Assembly: GCA_007896885.1 (NCBI GenBank)
Contig: VOIU01000016.1
Coordinates: forward strand, 1 to 64,000
Length of the DNA: 64,000 nt
Source: Bacteroidaceae bacterium HV4-6-C5C
GTDB lineage: Bacteria; Bacteroidota; Bacteroidia; Bacteroidales; Bacteroidaceae
Reading direction: 5' to 3'
The number at the start of each line of letters is the position of its first letter. Position 1 is the first letter of the stretch. A program made the position numbers and the translations under genes. Below the pieces are notes generated by a model. It searched no databases and was not told the origin of the DNA. It saw only the letters and a program-made list of their open reading frames with translations. Of the stretch, positions 15,642 through 26,537 are shown in pieces.

Positions 15642-17384
15642 TTAGAATTCCATTATTTTTTTATCAAACTCATCCGGTTTGCCCTTAAGCTGGAAAATTT
15701 TCATATATAAACGCTGGCGAATCATACTAACGCCGGAATTAGAAGAGCAAATAATGTCACTTATTTGAGTGGGGGTTAGTCCAATTTTAATCAATAAACA
15801 GATCCGTATTTCTTTTTCATTAATATACGGACACAACTCTATCAAACGGTGCGTAAAATTGCTATAAGTTTCATCTACAAGTTGTATCAATTGACGAAAA
15901 TCGTCATTAGACGCTTTTTGGTGAGACTTTGCCAATTGATAGAATTTTAAATAAAAAACAGAAGACTTTAATCGTTGCTGAAGTATCGTTTGCTTTTCTC
16001 GTTCAGCTTTAATTCTGCTATTTTCTCCTTGCAAAGATTCTTTTTCCAACTGAATAAACCGCTTGAGCAAATTGTCATTCTGCATCTGCGAAGATGATAA
16101 TTGCTCCCTCAATATCCTAATCCTTTCACTGTTGTCCTGCAACTTCTGACGGCTGTTGTGTTCCATCAAAGACATAACTCTTTTTAAACGTTCTTCTTGA
16201 TTGAGGTATTGCAGTTTCTTATTTCGTAAATAATAGAAAACAAGAATAATCACTATAATAAAAACAGCGGAAAAAGTAACACTCATCAACCGCAAAGTGG
16301 ACGTTTTTTCTTTTAATAAACGGTTTTCTCGCTCTACATGCAGCTTATTATTTAAAACTTTAATTAAATTCTGATTCTTTACACTCTCTTTCTGATTTAA
16401 AGCATCGGCATTTGCCGCATAGTTTTCAAAATAAGGAAATGCCCACTTGTAATCTCCCCTATCGGCATATATATCAGCTAATGAAAGTGCTGCTTTCTTA
16501 GCAATAGAGTTATTGGGTGATTGAATACATTTACTATAAAAATAGATAGCGGAATCAGTTTTGCCGATATCACGATAATAATTAGCCCAACAAACATAAT
16601 GTGGATATAGACTCTCAGCATCTAAAAGACCATTCCCAAGAATTAAGGCTCTCTTTGCTCTAGTATAATCTTTGATTTTTCGATAACCATCTGCAAGTTC
16701 GCCTATCACCATTTTATACAGTTCTTCCTGTTTTGTTTTCCGGGCCACAGATGCAGCATACTCATAATAGGTCAAGCCTTTTCTTGTCTGCCCTTGAGTA
16801 CAAAGACTTCTCCCAATATCCCTCAATGCAAATACTACGATTGACTCGTTTTTAGCCAGTTTTGCAAAATAATAGCTTTTATAGAAATAAGGCAATGCGT
16901 CGCTATACAGACCTTGATACATATAGGTATGTCCGATATGATTGCTGGCTCGTGCACGAACGGTATAAGTTGGCGTATCGTCTTTACATTCTATTTCCAG
17001 TGCTTTACGGAATGAATTCAAAGCCTCACCTGTAAATTGCATATCGCTATAAATTCTGCCTAAAAGATAATAGGATTTCATCCGCTGTAAAGGGGTGCCA
17101 TTATGATCGTAGTAGGCAGCAGCTTCCAACATGGCTGAATCGGAAGGATGATTGACAAAACATTTATCATCGGCCTCGGTAGAAAGAAGAATATATTTCA
17201 TGCGATCAGCACGATTTGCATCTTCAATCTTACTCTGAAGGCGAAGCAGTAATGTCCTTACACTGTCAGGGCGAGCCTCCATTAATTTTTCCGCCTGATA
17301 TAGATCATTTTGTAATGCAGTATTTCTTTGTTCGCAACTCAATATAAATAGAAATAGTATAATTATAAATGTATATTTTTTCAT
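15642..17384 (-). CDS. TPR-domain signalling protein with C-terminal HTH-like region
   Basis: A 580-residue protein with an N-terminal lipoprotein-type signal (IIILFLFILSC17), a TPR array (about 90-330, for example LLGRIYSDMQFTGEALNSFRKALE), one transmembrane helix (FSAVFIIVIILVFYYLR, about 372-388), a coiled coil (about 395-480), and a cytoplasmic C-terminal domain. The segment INEKEIRICLLIKIGLTPTQISDIICSSNSGVSMIRQRLYMKIF resembles a LuxR-type helix-turn-helix. This architecture is common in Bacteroides and is usually annotated as a TPR transcription regulator. It lies upstream of the DUF3244-like gene and in the same direction, as is common for this pair. Its targets cannot be told from sequence. 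Confidence 0.75.
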   Translation of the reverse strand: MKKYTFIIILFLFILSCEQRNTALQNDLYQAEKLMEARPDSVRTLLLRLQSKIEDANRADRMKYILLSTEADDKCFVNHPSDSAMLEAAAYYDHNGTPLQRMKSYYLLGRIYSDMQFTGEALNSFRKALEIECKDDTPTYTVRARASNHIGHTYMYQGLYSDALPYFYKSYYFAKLAKNESIVVFALRDIGRSLCTQGQTRKGLTYYEYAASVARKTKQEELYKMVIGELADGYRKIKDYTRAKRALILGNGLLDAESLYPHYVCWANYYRDIGKTDSAIYFYSKCIQSPNNSIAKKAALSLADIYADRGDYKWAFPYFENYAANADALNQKESVKNQNLIKVLNNKLHVERENRLLKEKTSTLRLMSVTFSAVFIIVIILVFYYLRNKKLQYLNQEERLKRVMSLMEHNSRQKLQDNSERIRILREQLSSSQMQNDNLLKRFIQLEKESLQGENSRIKAEREKQTILQQRLKSSVFYLKFYQLAKSHQKASNDDFRQLIQLVDETYSNFTHRLIELCPYINEKEIRICLLIKIGLTPTQISDIICSSNSGVSMIRQRLYMKIFQLKGKPDEFDKKIMEF

Positions 17385-17422
17385 TTCTAAATAGTTGTCT
17401 ATTATTAAATATATATCCCGAA

Positions 17423-17430
17423 CAAAAGTA
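17423..17430 (-). promoter_or_regulatory. -7 box of the TPR regulator gene (TACTTTTG)
   Basis: An exact TAnnTTTG match on the - strand, 39 bp upstream of the start at 17384. No TTTG was found at the -33 spacing. Confidence 0.5.
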
Positions 17431-17800
17431 ATATTAATTTTATATTAGTTGTACATTTAGATGGTTTATGAATAAAGATGAATCTGTGTCTGGTATTAAC
17501 TTAATTTCATCCTTATAGTCAATACACCCAACAAGTTTATTGGGGTAAATCCCAACACCGGCAATAGACATCTAAGAAATTTGCTCCCGGACAAATGGAA
17601 AAAGGAGAACTATAACGGAGATACTTGCGATTTTTGCCTGTTTTGCAGGAGTTTTATGCGACTTTTACTCGTATCTTAGGGTGTTTTTACCCATATTTTC
17701 CACCTTTCTTATCTCTTAAAAAGCCATTTGGCGTAAGTATTTTGCAGTATTTTTATCTTCTTTTCATACCGCTAATATTGCTTACACACATACGTGGCGC

Positions 17801-17867
17801 AACTTACCCACAGCTGTGGTTCACGTGCGTCACAATTGTGGAGCACATTACCCACAATTGTGGGTAA
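17801..17867. repeat. Cluster of three palindromes of the CCACAnnTGTGG type
   Basis: Within 67 bp are ccacagctgtgg (17809-17820), cacaattgtg (17831-17840) and a perfect 20-bp palindrome ttacccacaattgtgggtaa (17848-17867). They share the half-site CCACA. They lie in a stretch of about 900 bp without a credible gene between the TPR regulator and enolase. They could be operator sites or remains of a repeat element. Confidence 0.7.
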
Positions 17868-17984
17868 CTGAAAGAGAGTATGCGTTGTGCCAAGAAAAAC
17901 GGTCTGTAGATATGTAAGAGACGGTTTTATTGCGAAAAGGGAAGGTGAGGTAAGCGACTAAAAAAGGGGCATAGTAGTGGAAAG

Positions 17985-18022
17985 ACAGCAGGGTGCAATT
18001 AAATTTAATTGCACCCTGCTGT
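17985..18022. repeat. Perfect 38-bp palindrome with further copies of its half-site
   Basis: The half acagcagggtgcaattaaa is followed at once by its exact reverse complement, giving a 38-bp palindrome without a loop. The inner motif ttaattgcaccc recurs at about 18028-18039, and its inverse ggtgcaattaa at about 18084-18094. The repeated motif suggests a mobile or structural repeat, or sites for a dimeric protein. It has no U-run after it that would make it a plain terminator. Confidence 0.75.
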
Positions 18023-18237
18023 TTCGCTTAATTGCACCCTTGTATTTCACTATATACCAACCATTTAAGTCGATTAGTGCAATTGGTGCAATTAAAATAC
18101 GCAAAAAAACTCTGGGTAGAGGGAGGGAAATTGAATAATACGATCCTTTTTCTTAAGCACAATTATAACTCAGTTGACAAAGAAATGATACACTTTTCCA
18201 TCAAACATTTATTTTTAAACATTCTAAATAACATTAA

Positions 18238-18269
18238 CTTGTAATTACCACTGTGAAGGAGTATCTTTG
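18238..18269 (+). promoter_or_regulatory. Enolase promoter
   Basis: TATCTTTG (18262-18269) is an exact Bacteroides -7 box. CTTG at 18238-18241 lies 20 bp before it, one mismatch from the TTTG -33 box. The start would fall near 18276, leaving a leader of about 78 nt before the enolase ATG. Confidence 0.6.
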
Positions 18270-18287
18270 CCAATGAATTAAGGATAA

Positions 18288-19634
<1,347 letters not shown>

Positions 19635-19694
19635 AGAAAACAATCCTCTTCAGCCTCATCAGAGGTGCAATTGGATTATTATTGTATACTAACA

Positions 19695-19725
19695 GCGAGG
19701 GCGGACCTTAACGGTTCGCCCTCGC
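19695..19725 (+). terminator. Enolase terminator hairpin
   Basis: gcgagggcg (19695-19703) pairs with cgccctcgc (19717-19725), extendable by four pairs to a 5-base loop. It lies 61 bp after the enolase stop and 27 bp before the convergent GH3 stop. The T run after it is short (ttctt), so it may serve both directions weakly. Confidence 0.7.
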
Positions 19726-19751
19726 TTCTTCAGTCCAAAAAAAACAAACAA

Positions 19752-22004
19752 TCATTCTACCACCCTAAAGAAAACCTCTTCACCTGTCTGACTATTCGGA
19801 GCCACCCAAAGGGAAAAATCTCCCGGTTCAACAACTTTCTTCATATTTATATCCCAGAAAGCTAATTCGCTTACGGGCAACTCGAATGTTACATTTTTCT
19901 TTTCACCGGGCTTCAATGTCACACGGGTAAAGCGTTTCAATTCTTTAACCGGACGAGTCACCGACCCTACTTTATCTCTTACGTATAATTGAGCAACCTC
20001 GGTTCCTTCGTATTTGCCGGTGTTTTCCAAATCGAATGTCACTTTCAATACCTCATTTTTCTTCAACGAGTTAGAGACCAACTTAACGTTGCTATATTTA
20101 AAAGTAGTGTATGACAATCCATAACCAAACGGAAATAAAGGATCAACTCCGGCATCCAGATAGAAAGAGCGACAACCTAAAGAGGTCTGACCTGCACCTA
20201 CCTGAATGTCATTCAACAAGACTTCATCATGATTGGCCGGTCGACCGGTATTATTGTGCGCATAATAGATGGGTATCTGCCCCACTGCTTTCGGAAAAGT
20301 GATAGGAGTTTTGCCACTCGGTACCGCTTTACCCCAGAGTAAATCAGCCAGTGCAGGACCACCCATCGTACCGGGATGGAAAGAGTACAGCACAGCAGCA
20401 GATTCTTCAACTTCTTTTCCAATAGTCAAAGGACGACCGGCCATCACCACTGTCACAACCGGCTTACCTGTTTTTGCTAGAGCACTGATTAAAGCTCCCT
20501 GATCTCCTTGAAGATTCAAGTCTGCCAAAGAATGAGCTTCTCCGGAAAGAATAGCCTCTTCACCGACAAATGCCAGAATAACATCTGCCCGCGAAGCTGC
20601 CGATACAGCCTTTGATATACCTGCAGGATTTTTTTCACGACTATAAGTCAATCCGGGTTCGTAAATCACCTGTACTTTATCACCAACCAATTTCTTTATA
20701 GCATTCAAAGGAGTCACCGTATGGTTTTTATCACCATCGAACACCCATGTACCCATCTGTTCGTAAGGAGCATCAGCCATAGGACCAACCACTGCCACCG
20801 TTTTCACTGAAGCTTGCAGAGGCAATGTTTGATTAGCATTCTTCAAAAGAATAGCAGATTCCACTGCAGCCTGCTTAGCAGCTTCAAGATGCGAAGGTGC
20901 GTACAGCACAGAAGGCTTCTTCTCATCAACATAAGGATTGTCAAATAAACCCAAACGGAACTTCACACGTAAAATATTGCGCACAGCATCATCTATAGCT
21001 GATTCTTTCACCTTACCCTCTTTTATCAATCCGGGTAATTCCTTCACAAAAGTATAGCTTACCATCTCCATATCCACACCGGCATTTGCAGCTTTCATTG
21101 CCACATCCTTAGAGTCGGCAGCAAAACCATGCACCATCATCTCGCTAGCCGAAGCCCAATCGGAAACAACAAATCCGTCAAACCCCCACTCCTTACGAAG
21201 CACTTGCTTCAAGATAAACGAATTACCGGTCGAAGGAACTCCATCATTATCATTAAAGGAAGTCATGAAAGTGGCAGCTCCAGCCTTAGACGCAGCCTCG
21301 AAAGGAGGAAGATACACTTCCCTCAAACGACGTTCGGGAATGAAAGTGGAATTATAATCCCGTCCACCTTCAGCAGCCCCATAACCCACAAAGTGTTTTG
21401 CACAAGCGGCAATTGACGTCGGACTGTTCAATGAATCGCCCTGAAACCCCTTTACCATGGCAACGCCCATTACGGAAGTCAGGTAAGTATCTTCTCCGCA
21501 ACCTTCAGCAATACGCCCCCAACGCGGGTCACGGGCAATATCAATCATTGGAGCAAACGTCCAGCGTATGCCCACAGATGCCGCTTCAATAGCCGCAATT
21601 CTAGCTCCATCATGTGCCACTTGCGGATCGAAAGATGCAGCTTGTCCCAATGGGATAGGGAAAATAGTCTTAAAGCCGTGAATGACATCACGAGCCATAA
21701 GCAATGGAATTCCCAAATGGGATTCTTCCATAGCTACCCGTTGCAAAGCATTAACACGAGCAGGATCCACCTCATTCAGAATAGATCCCACTTCGCCTTT
21801 TTTGATAAGAGCAGCCATATCCTCCAGATTGCCATAAGAAGAAATCTGGTTCATCTGCCCTATCTTTTCCTCCAAAGACATTTTGGAGAGGAGTGCTTCC
21901 ACTTTCTTTTCAATGGCAGCATCCGACTTAGTCTGCGCCACATCCTTGCAAGAAATGAAAGGAAGCAACAGCAAACATACGGAGAAGAGCTTTATAAATT
22001 TCAT
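19752..22004 (-). CDS. bglX: GH3 beta-glucosidase lipoprotein
   Basis: A 750-residue glycoside hydrolase of family GH3 with a lipoprotein signal (LLLLPFISC20). Domain order is the (beta/alpha)8 domain, the alpha/beta sandwich and the C-terminal fibronectin-like domain (about 650-745). The nucleophile is D282 in GFVVSDWAS. Motifs for substrate binding include DPRWGRIAEGCGEDTYL and CAKHFVGYGAAEGGRDYN. It would release glucose from short beta-glucan oligosaccharides in the periplasm. It is the last gene of the leftward glucan locus, 15 bp after the GH16 gene. Confidence 0.93.
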   Translation of the reverse strand: MKFIKLFSVCLLLLPFISCKDVAQTKSDAAIEKKVEALLSKMSLEEKIGQMNQISSYGNLEDMAALIKKGEVGSILNEVDPARVNALQRVAMEESHLGIPLLMARDVIHGFKTIFPIPLGQAASFDPQVAHDGARIAAIEAASVGIRWTFAPMIDIARDPRWGRIAEGCGEDTYLTSVMGVAMVKGFQGDSLNSPTSIAACAKHFVGYGAAEGGRDYNSTFIPERRLREVYLPPFEAASKAGAATFMTSFNDNDGVPSTGNSFILKQVLRKEWGFDGFVVSDWASASEMMVHGFAADSKDVAMKAANAGVDMEMVSYTFVKELPGLIKEGKVKESAIDDAVRNILRVKFRLGLFDNPYVDEKKPSVLYAPSHLEAAKQAAVESAILLKNANQTLPLQASVKTVAVVGPMADAPYEQMGTWVFDGDKNHTVTPLNAIKKLVGDKVQVIYEPGLTYSREKNPAGISKAVSAASRADVILAFVGEEAILSGEAHSLADLNLQGDQGALISALAKTGKPVVTVVMAGRPLTIGKEVEESAAVLYSFHPGTMGGPALADLLWGKAVPSGKTPITFPKAVGQIPIYYAHNNTGRPANHDEVLLNDIQVGAGQTSLGCRSFYLDAGVDPLFPFGYGLSYTTFKYSNVKLVSNSLKKNEVLKVTFDLENTGKYEGTEVAQLYVRDKVGSVTRPVKELKRFTRVTLKPGEKKNVTFELPVSELAFWDINMKKVVEPGDFSLWVAPNSQTGEEVFFRVVE

Positions 22005-22019
22005 AACAATTTTTATACC

Positions 22020-23381
22020 TTAATTTTTCTGAAATACACGTACATAATCTACTTTCATTGTTATGGGTAAGGCGGTTTCATCTACTCCCTTATATCCACC
22101 CCAATCACCCCCCCAGGCTAGATTAAGAATTGGATAAAATTGGTATGTAAACGGCCACACGCTTTTGCCCGTTCCTTCATTTCTAAAGGTCATCAGTTCT
22201 GTTCCATCTACAAAGAACTTCAGATAATCGGGTGTCCACTCACAAGCATAGACATGATATTCTGATTCGGCAGTTCCTATATTCTTGGCTGCTGTCTTTT
22301 GAGTGTTCTTCGTATGATTATAAGCCTCACAGTGGATTGAAGACGACACAACATTCGGGTCGGCACCAACCTCTTCCATAATATCAACCTCACCGCAATT
22401 GGGCCAAGGGTTAGTTGAGAAATTATTGTTTGCAGGCATCATCCAGAAAGCAGGCCATGTCCCCTTACCTTTTGGAAGCAAAATACGAGCCTCAAAATAA
22501 CCATAAAGCCATCCTGTATTCACCTTGGCATAGACACGTCCCGAATATATTTTTCCATCAGAACCCTTGAAGCAGTTTATACTCAATTTTCCATCTATCA
22601 ATTCTGTTACGCGCTTGCCATCCGCCGAACCGTTTACATAGTTCTGAAGTTCATTATTTACCCATCCTGCATTTTGAACTTCGTGCGTCCAATCGCTACC
22701 AAGTACTGTACCTTCACTAAACTCATCATGCCAAACCAAACGATAACCTTTAGGTGTTTCAATATCACGATCTTCCGCGGATTCTTGCTGTATAGCTACA
22801 GTTATCTTTTCTACACCTGAAACTATATCTATAGAGCCATTTCTTGCGACCTTATTATCGTTAGGATCTGTTGTAAGTCGAATCGTCTTATTATCAGTTT
22901 TCTCAATTTTAATCCAACTATCATTAGACTTGGCATTCCAATCAGCAGATGCTACAACAGACAAGCTAAAACTTTCGCCACGAGAATTTGAATAAATTTC
23001 ACGTTTTGAAACAGACATTGCACCCCCCTGCGTCACAGGTATTATTACCCGTTTTGAGCCAGATTTCACAATAACAGACCCGCTACGGTTTACCGTTCCT
23101 GTATTTGCTTTCACAGATACAGTAACTTTCCCTGCACTTAGAGAAGAATCTGAAACCTTTGCTGTCACCCAAGAAGTGCAATCATCACTCGCAAATGCAG
23201 TCCATTCTCCACCGCTACAAGTAACACTTAGTAAGTACGTCCCTTCTATCGGAGTTGCTTCCACTTTTTCAGGAGAACACGTCAATACAATATCACTAGG
23301 TTGCGGATTATTTTCATCATCGCTACTACCACAAGCTATTAATGAAAAAAATAGTATATACAATATATTATAACACTTCAT
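22020..23381 (-). CDS. BACON-domain GH16 endo-beta-glucanase lipoprotein
   Basis: A 453-residue surface or periplasmic lipoprotein (lipobox LIAC17). Two BACON-type domains (about 30-120 and 120-205) carry the usual SDDCTSWVTAKV and DSWIKIEK patterns and often orient enzymes or bind mucin or glycan. The GH16 domain follows (about 210-450). The catalytic motif is E331-V-D333-I-M-E336, with conserved NGSADGKRVTE and PAFWMMP. The family cuts beta-1,3 or mixed 1,3/1,4-glucans. It lies between the glycan-binding protein and GH3 in one operon, which supports laminarin-type glucan as substrate. Confidence 0.92.
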   Translation of the reverse strand: MKCYNILYILFFSLIACGSSDDENNPQPSDIVLTCSPEKVEATPIEGTYLLSVTCSGGEWTAFASDDCTSWVTAKVSDSSLSAGKVTVSVKANTGTVNRSGSVIVKSGSKRVIIPVTQGGAMSVSKREIYSNSRGESFSLSVVASADWNAKSNDSWIKIEKTDNKTIRLTTDPNDNKVARNGSIDIVSGVEKITVAIQQESAEDRDIETPKGYRLVWHDEFSEGTVLGSDWTHEVQNAGWVNNELQNYVNGSADGKRVTELIDGKLSINCFKGSDGKIYSGRVYAKVNTGWLYGYFEARILLPKGKGTWPAFWMMPANNNFSTNPWPNCGEVDIMEEVGADPNVVSSSIHCEAYNHTKNTQKTAAKNIGTAESEYHVYACEWTPDYLKFFVDGTELMTFRNEGTGKSVWPFTYQFYPILNLAWGGDWGGYKGVDETALPITMKVDYVRVFQKN

Positions 23382-23424
23382 TCAGGTTATTTTTAATTAT
23401 AAAATATCGAAAATATTATTTTTG

Positions 23425-23481
23425 TAAAAGAGGGATAAAATGAAATCCGAGAATTTTCTAGATAACATCCCCCCTCTTTTA
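23425..23481 (-). terminator. Possible hairpin between the glycan-binding protein and GH16 genes
   Basis: taaaagaggg (23425-23434) and ccctctttta (23472-23481) can pair across a 37-base loop. On the - strand it is followed by CAAAAATAATATTTT, a weak U-rich tract. It may reduce transcription of the enzymes relative to the surface proteins. Confidence 0.4.
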
Positions 23482-23505
23482 TAAAAGAAATTGCTTATAA
23501 AAAAA

Positions 23506-24906
23506 CTATTTCTTAATAAGCGTAATGTCACTAACTGTAATAACAGCACCTTCTGGAGCTCCACCAAAATCGAAGACTAATAACAGTTTCTGAACATCGG
23601 CATCCTTCGCTAGCTTGGCATTTTCTATTCTGAAAACATAGTCTCCACTTGGAAGTGCCTCTCTCACTGCAAAGAAAAAGTTACCATCATCAACAGGATC
23701 GGTCAACTTAACAGTCATGCCAGGCAATTTAATACTCGAGTTTACCTTTAATGAAAAATCTACTGTAGCATTAGCTGCGGCCGGAAGTTCGGTATAAAGT
23801 TTCCACTGAGCATGCCATTCTTCTGCAGGAGTAGCTACAGGAATTATAATGGTATGTTTACTCCCTTCGTGAGTAATTGCCGGAGTGGCAGGTATTGCGT
23901 TCCAGTTGGCATCACCAAAATAAGTCTCCTCTGTAAAAGCCTTATTAGTATCTACAGCTTTCCATATATTGCCCGCATCATTATAATCAAATGGGGTTGC
24001 AAGCTGATTGGGTACTTTAGTCCCATCATCATTAGCATGATCTTTCAACACAAAACTCTCAATATTAATCTCGGTATTACTTGCATTACCGCCGAAGTCA
24101 AATACAATCTTCACATTGCTCATATCAGCACCTTCAAGGTCAGATCCCCACAAAGCTTTTGGTTCTCCAGCCTCTAATGCAAAATCTTTATCCAGCAATA
24201 TAAGATTATCATTATCAGCTTGACAAATTTTCACTTTTACACCTTTGTGAGCTACATTGGAAGTCAATATAACAGAAAAATCATAATGTTTTCCCGCTGA
24301 AATAGCCAGACCGGTCTTAATTGCCATCTGAGCCTGCCAACGATCTGTCGTAGCTGTTGGTAGAGTCACAGTATAAGCTCCTTTAGACAAAACACATTGA
24401 GGAGCGGCTATTTGCGACCAGCCCGGAGCATACCAAAACCCTGGATTATGTGTAGGATCATCATTGTTACCGGGATTATTTGGAAGCTCAATTCCTTTGA
24501 ACAAATTATACTGACTATCTTCAACAAATCCTGGAAAACCAGTCATTTTCGTTTTTTCAACCTCAAATGTCTTTACAACAGATCCATCACTTATGCCATT
24601 AGCATTCTTTACTTTACATTCTACTGTATAAGATCCTTTTTTACGGTAATACTTTATAAAATTATATGCAGACGAGTATGAAGTTCCATCAATTATCCAA
24701 ACAGGAGTGACTCCCGGAGCAGAAGTGAATTCAAACTTTGCATTATTTGTTTCCTGATCTACAGACACTTTAAAATTATCACTATAGTCGGATACTTGAG
24801 GTATATTACCATTAGCACCCGTATATTCTTCAGGCGAACATGCAGCCATTGCAAAACCTGCGCTTGCAATCAACACTCCTGCCATATATTTAAAAATATT
24901 TTTCAT
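23506..24906 (-). CDS. Surface glycan-binding lipoprotein (SusE/F-position, PKD-like)
   Basis: A 466-residue lipoprotein (lipobox AMAAC22). After a PKD-like domain (about 40-120; FEFTSAPGVTPVWIIDG, KKGSYTVECKVKNANG) come two related beta-sandwich domains (about 145-290 and 300-465). These share internal repeats such as WQAQMAIKTGLAIS and WHAQWKLYTELPAA, and VKIVFDFGGNAS and LLLVFDFGGAPE, like tandem carbohydrate-binding modules. It would sit on the cell surface and hold the glucan for the SusCD pair. It follows SusD by 31 bp. It belongs to no enzyme family that I can see. Confidence 0.8.
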   Translation of the reverse strand: MKNIFKYMAGVLIASAGFAMAACSPEEYTGANGNIPQVSDYSDNFKVSVDQETNNAKFEFTSAPGVTPVWIIDGTSYSSAYNFIKYYRKKGSYTVECKVKNANGISDGSVVKTFEVEKTKMTGFPGFVEDSQYNLFKGIELPNNPGNNDDPTHNPGFWYAPGWSQIAAPQCVLSKGAYTVTLPTATTDRWQAQMAIKTGLAISAGKHYDFSVILTSNVAHKGVKVKICQADNDNLILLDKDFALEAGEPKALWGSDLEGADMSNVKIVFDFGGNASNTEINIESFVLKDHANDDGTKVPNQLATPFDYNDAGNIWKAVDTNKAFTEETYFGDANWNAIPATPAITHEGSKHTIIIPVATPAEEWHAQWKLYTELPAAANATVDFSLKVNSSIKLPGMTVKLTDPVDDGNFFFAVREALPSGDYVFRIENAKLAKDADVQKLLLVFDFGGAPEGAVITVSDITLIKK

Positions 24907-24937
24907 ATCATTTATTATTTGATAGAGTTATAGTAAA

Positions 24938-26515
24938 CTATTTATAATCGTTCTGAACTAATGCAGGATCAGAATCCAACTCACCTTGTGCAATAGGAAT
25001 ATACTTCTTCTTAAGACTCCAAGAATTTGTACGATAGCCATAAGTATCAGGAACAAGCGCTGTAGTAGCTTTATTATTAGCCGATACTCCACTAATACTT
25101 TCAGCACGTACAAGATCCCAATAACGTTTTCCTTCACCTACAAATTCAAGGTGACGTTCTGTGAGCACATCATTAACTGTAATATTGTCAAGTCCTGTTA
25201 GCCCTGCTCGATTACGTACTAAGTTAAGCCAAGTCTTAGCTTCACCAGTTCCACTCCCACCTGTACGAAGAGATAATTCAGCTGCATTTAGTATAGTTTC
25301 AGCTAAGCGATAATAGCGGTAATTGTTGTTATAGTTTAAGTTCTGATCACCTTTAGATTGCTTATAATTTACATCATATGGTCTATATTTCTGCAACCAA
25401 ATATGGGTATCTTGATAACGATCTTTGTAGGTCACACCACGAACATCCCAGCATGTTGCAGCACGACGCTTATCTGTTGGAGCAAACATTTCATAAGTTT
25501 CAATACGTATAGGTAAAAATCCCCAGCCGTCTCCTCCTGAAGACCAACCATCACCACCAGGCCATGTATTAGGAGAAATAAGAGTTGGAAGCACTGTTCC
25601 TCCAATGGCTAATGGACTTCCCCAACCACGTTCGTTGTTAGTCTGTTCGTAGTTAATCTCCCATATCGATTCATCACACCACTCTCCGGCTGTTTCCCAA
25701 ATATTAGCGTAATCAGGATTTAATGAATAACCAGGATATCCTATAATCTCCTTCATATAACCAAGCGCTTTTGAAAAACGAGCTTCATCATTTTGATACA
25801 TCACCATCTCAGCATACATCATATAGGCCATAGCTTGTGTTACACGTCCCATCTGACTATCATCATCATTACCCTTTGCATCTTTGTAATACTTCATAGG
25901 CAAAACCTTAGATTCAATGATTGCTTCAAGTTCCGTGATTAGCTTATCATAAACTTCATCTGCTTTAAGCTGTGGAGCTGTATAAGGAGGTGTTGAGAGA
26001 TTTTCAAGGTAGAAAGGTATATTACCAAAATAGTGCCATAACATATTGTAGTAATAGACACGAAGACAACGCGCCTGCATTTCATAGCTCTTACTACTCG
26101 CTTCTGTAACATCTGTAGCCCAGCCAAGATATTTTAGCAAATCATTACAACGCTTGACACCTGAGTAATCGACAGTCCACAATGAATTGAGAGTATTATT
26201 TTCATCGCCTTCGTAATTGAATAACTTTTGCCAATTCAGCATATCTCCCTTGTTAGAACCTCCTACCCAAGAATTATCACCCATGATTTCGGCATCTATA
26301 TTAAGAGCATTATACTGTCCGAGCCCCCAGTCCGGCCAGTGAATAGGATCATACGCAGCAATCAGTGCTTCCTGAATATGTGCATCTGTTGTATAATAAT
26401 TTTCCAAAGGCTCACCTGTAGGATTTTGCACCTCAAGGAATTCATCACTACAGCCGATAGTTAATACTGGAGCGACAACAAGTAAACCTATTGCTAATAT
26501 TTTATTTGTTTTCAT
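24938..26515 (-). CDS. susD: SusD/RagB family glycan-binding lipoprotein
   Basis: A 525-residue SusD-like outer-membrane lipoprotein. The start is set at the ATG at 26515 (MKTNKILAIGLLVVAPVLTIGC), which gives a proper lipoprotein signal; the longer frame would run into the SusC gene. The TPR-like helical SusD core is recognisable by YYNMLWHYFGNIPFYLENL and by the C-terminal NLVRNRAGLTGL and RHLEFVGEGKRYWDLVRAE. It caps the SusC transporter and binds the glycan. It is 22 bp after SusC. Confidence 0.93.
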   Translation of the reverse strand: MKTNKILAIGLLVVAPVLTIGCSDEFLEVQNPTGEPLENYYTTDAHIQEALIAAYDPIHWPDWGLGQYNALNIDAEIMGDNSWVGGSNKGDMLNWQKLFNYEGDENNTLNSLWTVDYSGVKRCNDLLKYLGWATDVTEASSKSYEMQARCLRVYYYNMLWHYFGNIPFYLENLSTPPYTAPQLKADEVYDKLITELEAIIESKVLPMKYYKDAKGNDDDSQMGRVTQAMAYMMYAEMVMYQNDEARFSKALGYMKEIIGYPGYSLNPDYANIWETAGEWCDESIWEINYEQTNNERGWGSPLAIGGTVLPTLISPNTWPGGDGWSSGGDGWGFLPIRIETYEMFAPTDKRRAATCWDVRGVTYKDRYQDTHIWLQKYRPYDVNYKQSKGDQNLNYNNNYRYYRLAETILNAAELSLRTGGSGTGEAKTWLNLVRNRAGLTGLDNITVNDVLTERHLEFVGEGKRYWDLVRAESISGVSANNKATTALVPDTYGYRTNSWSLKKKYIPIAQGELDSDPALVQNDYK

Positions 26516-26537
26516 ATTATTGCTTATGTTTTTTAAA

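Noticed and set aside
17625..17867. Open frame of 80 codons on the + strand (hydrophobic, aromatic-rich)
   Set aside because: Its 3' part consists of the palindrome cluster at 17801-17867, it lacks a ribosome-binding context, and its composition is not protein-like. I treat the region as non-coding.
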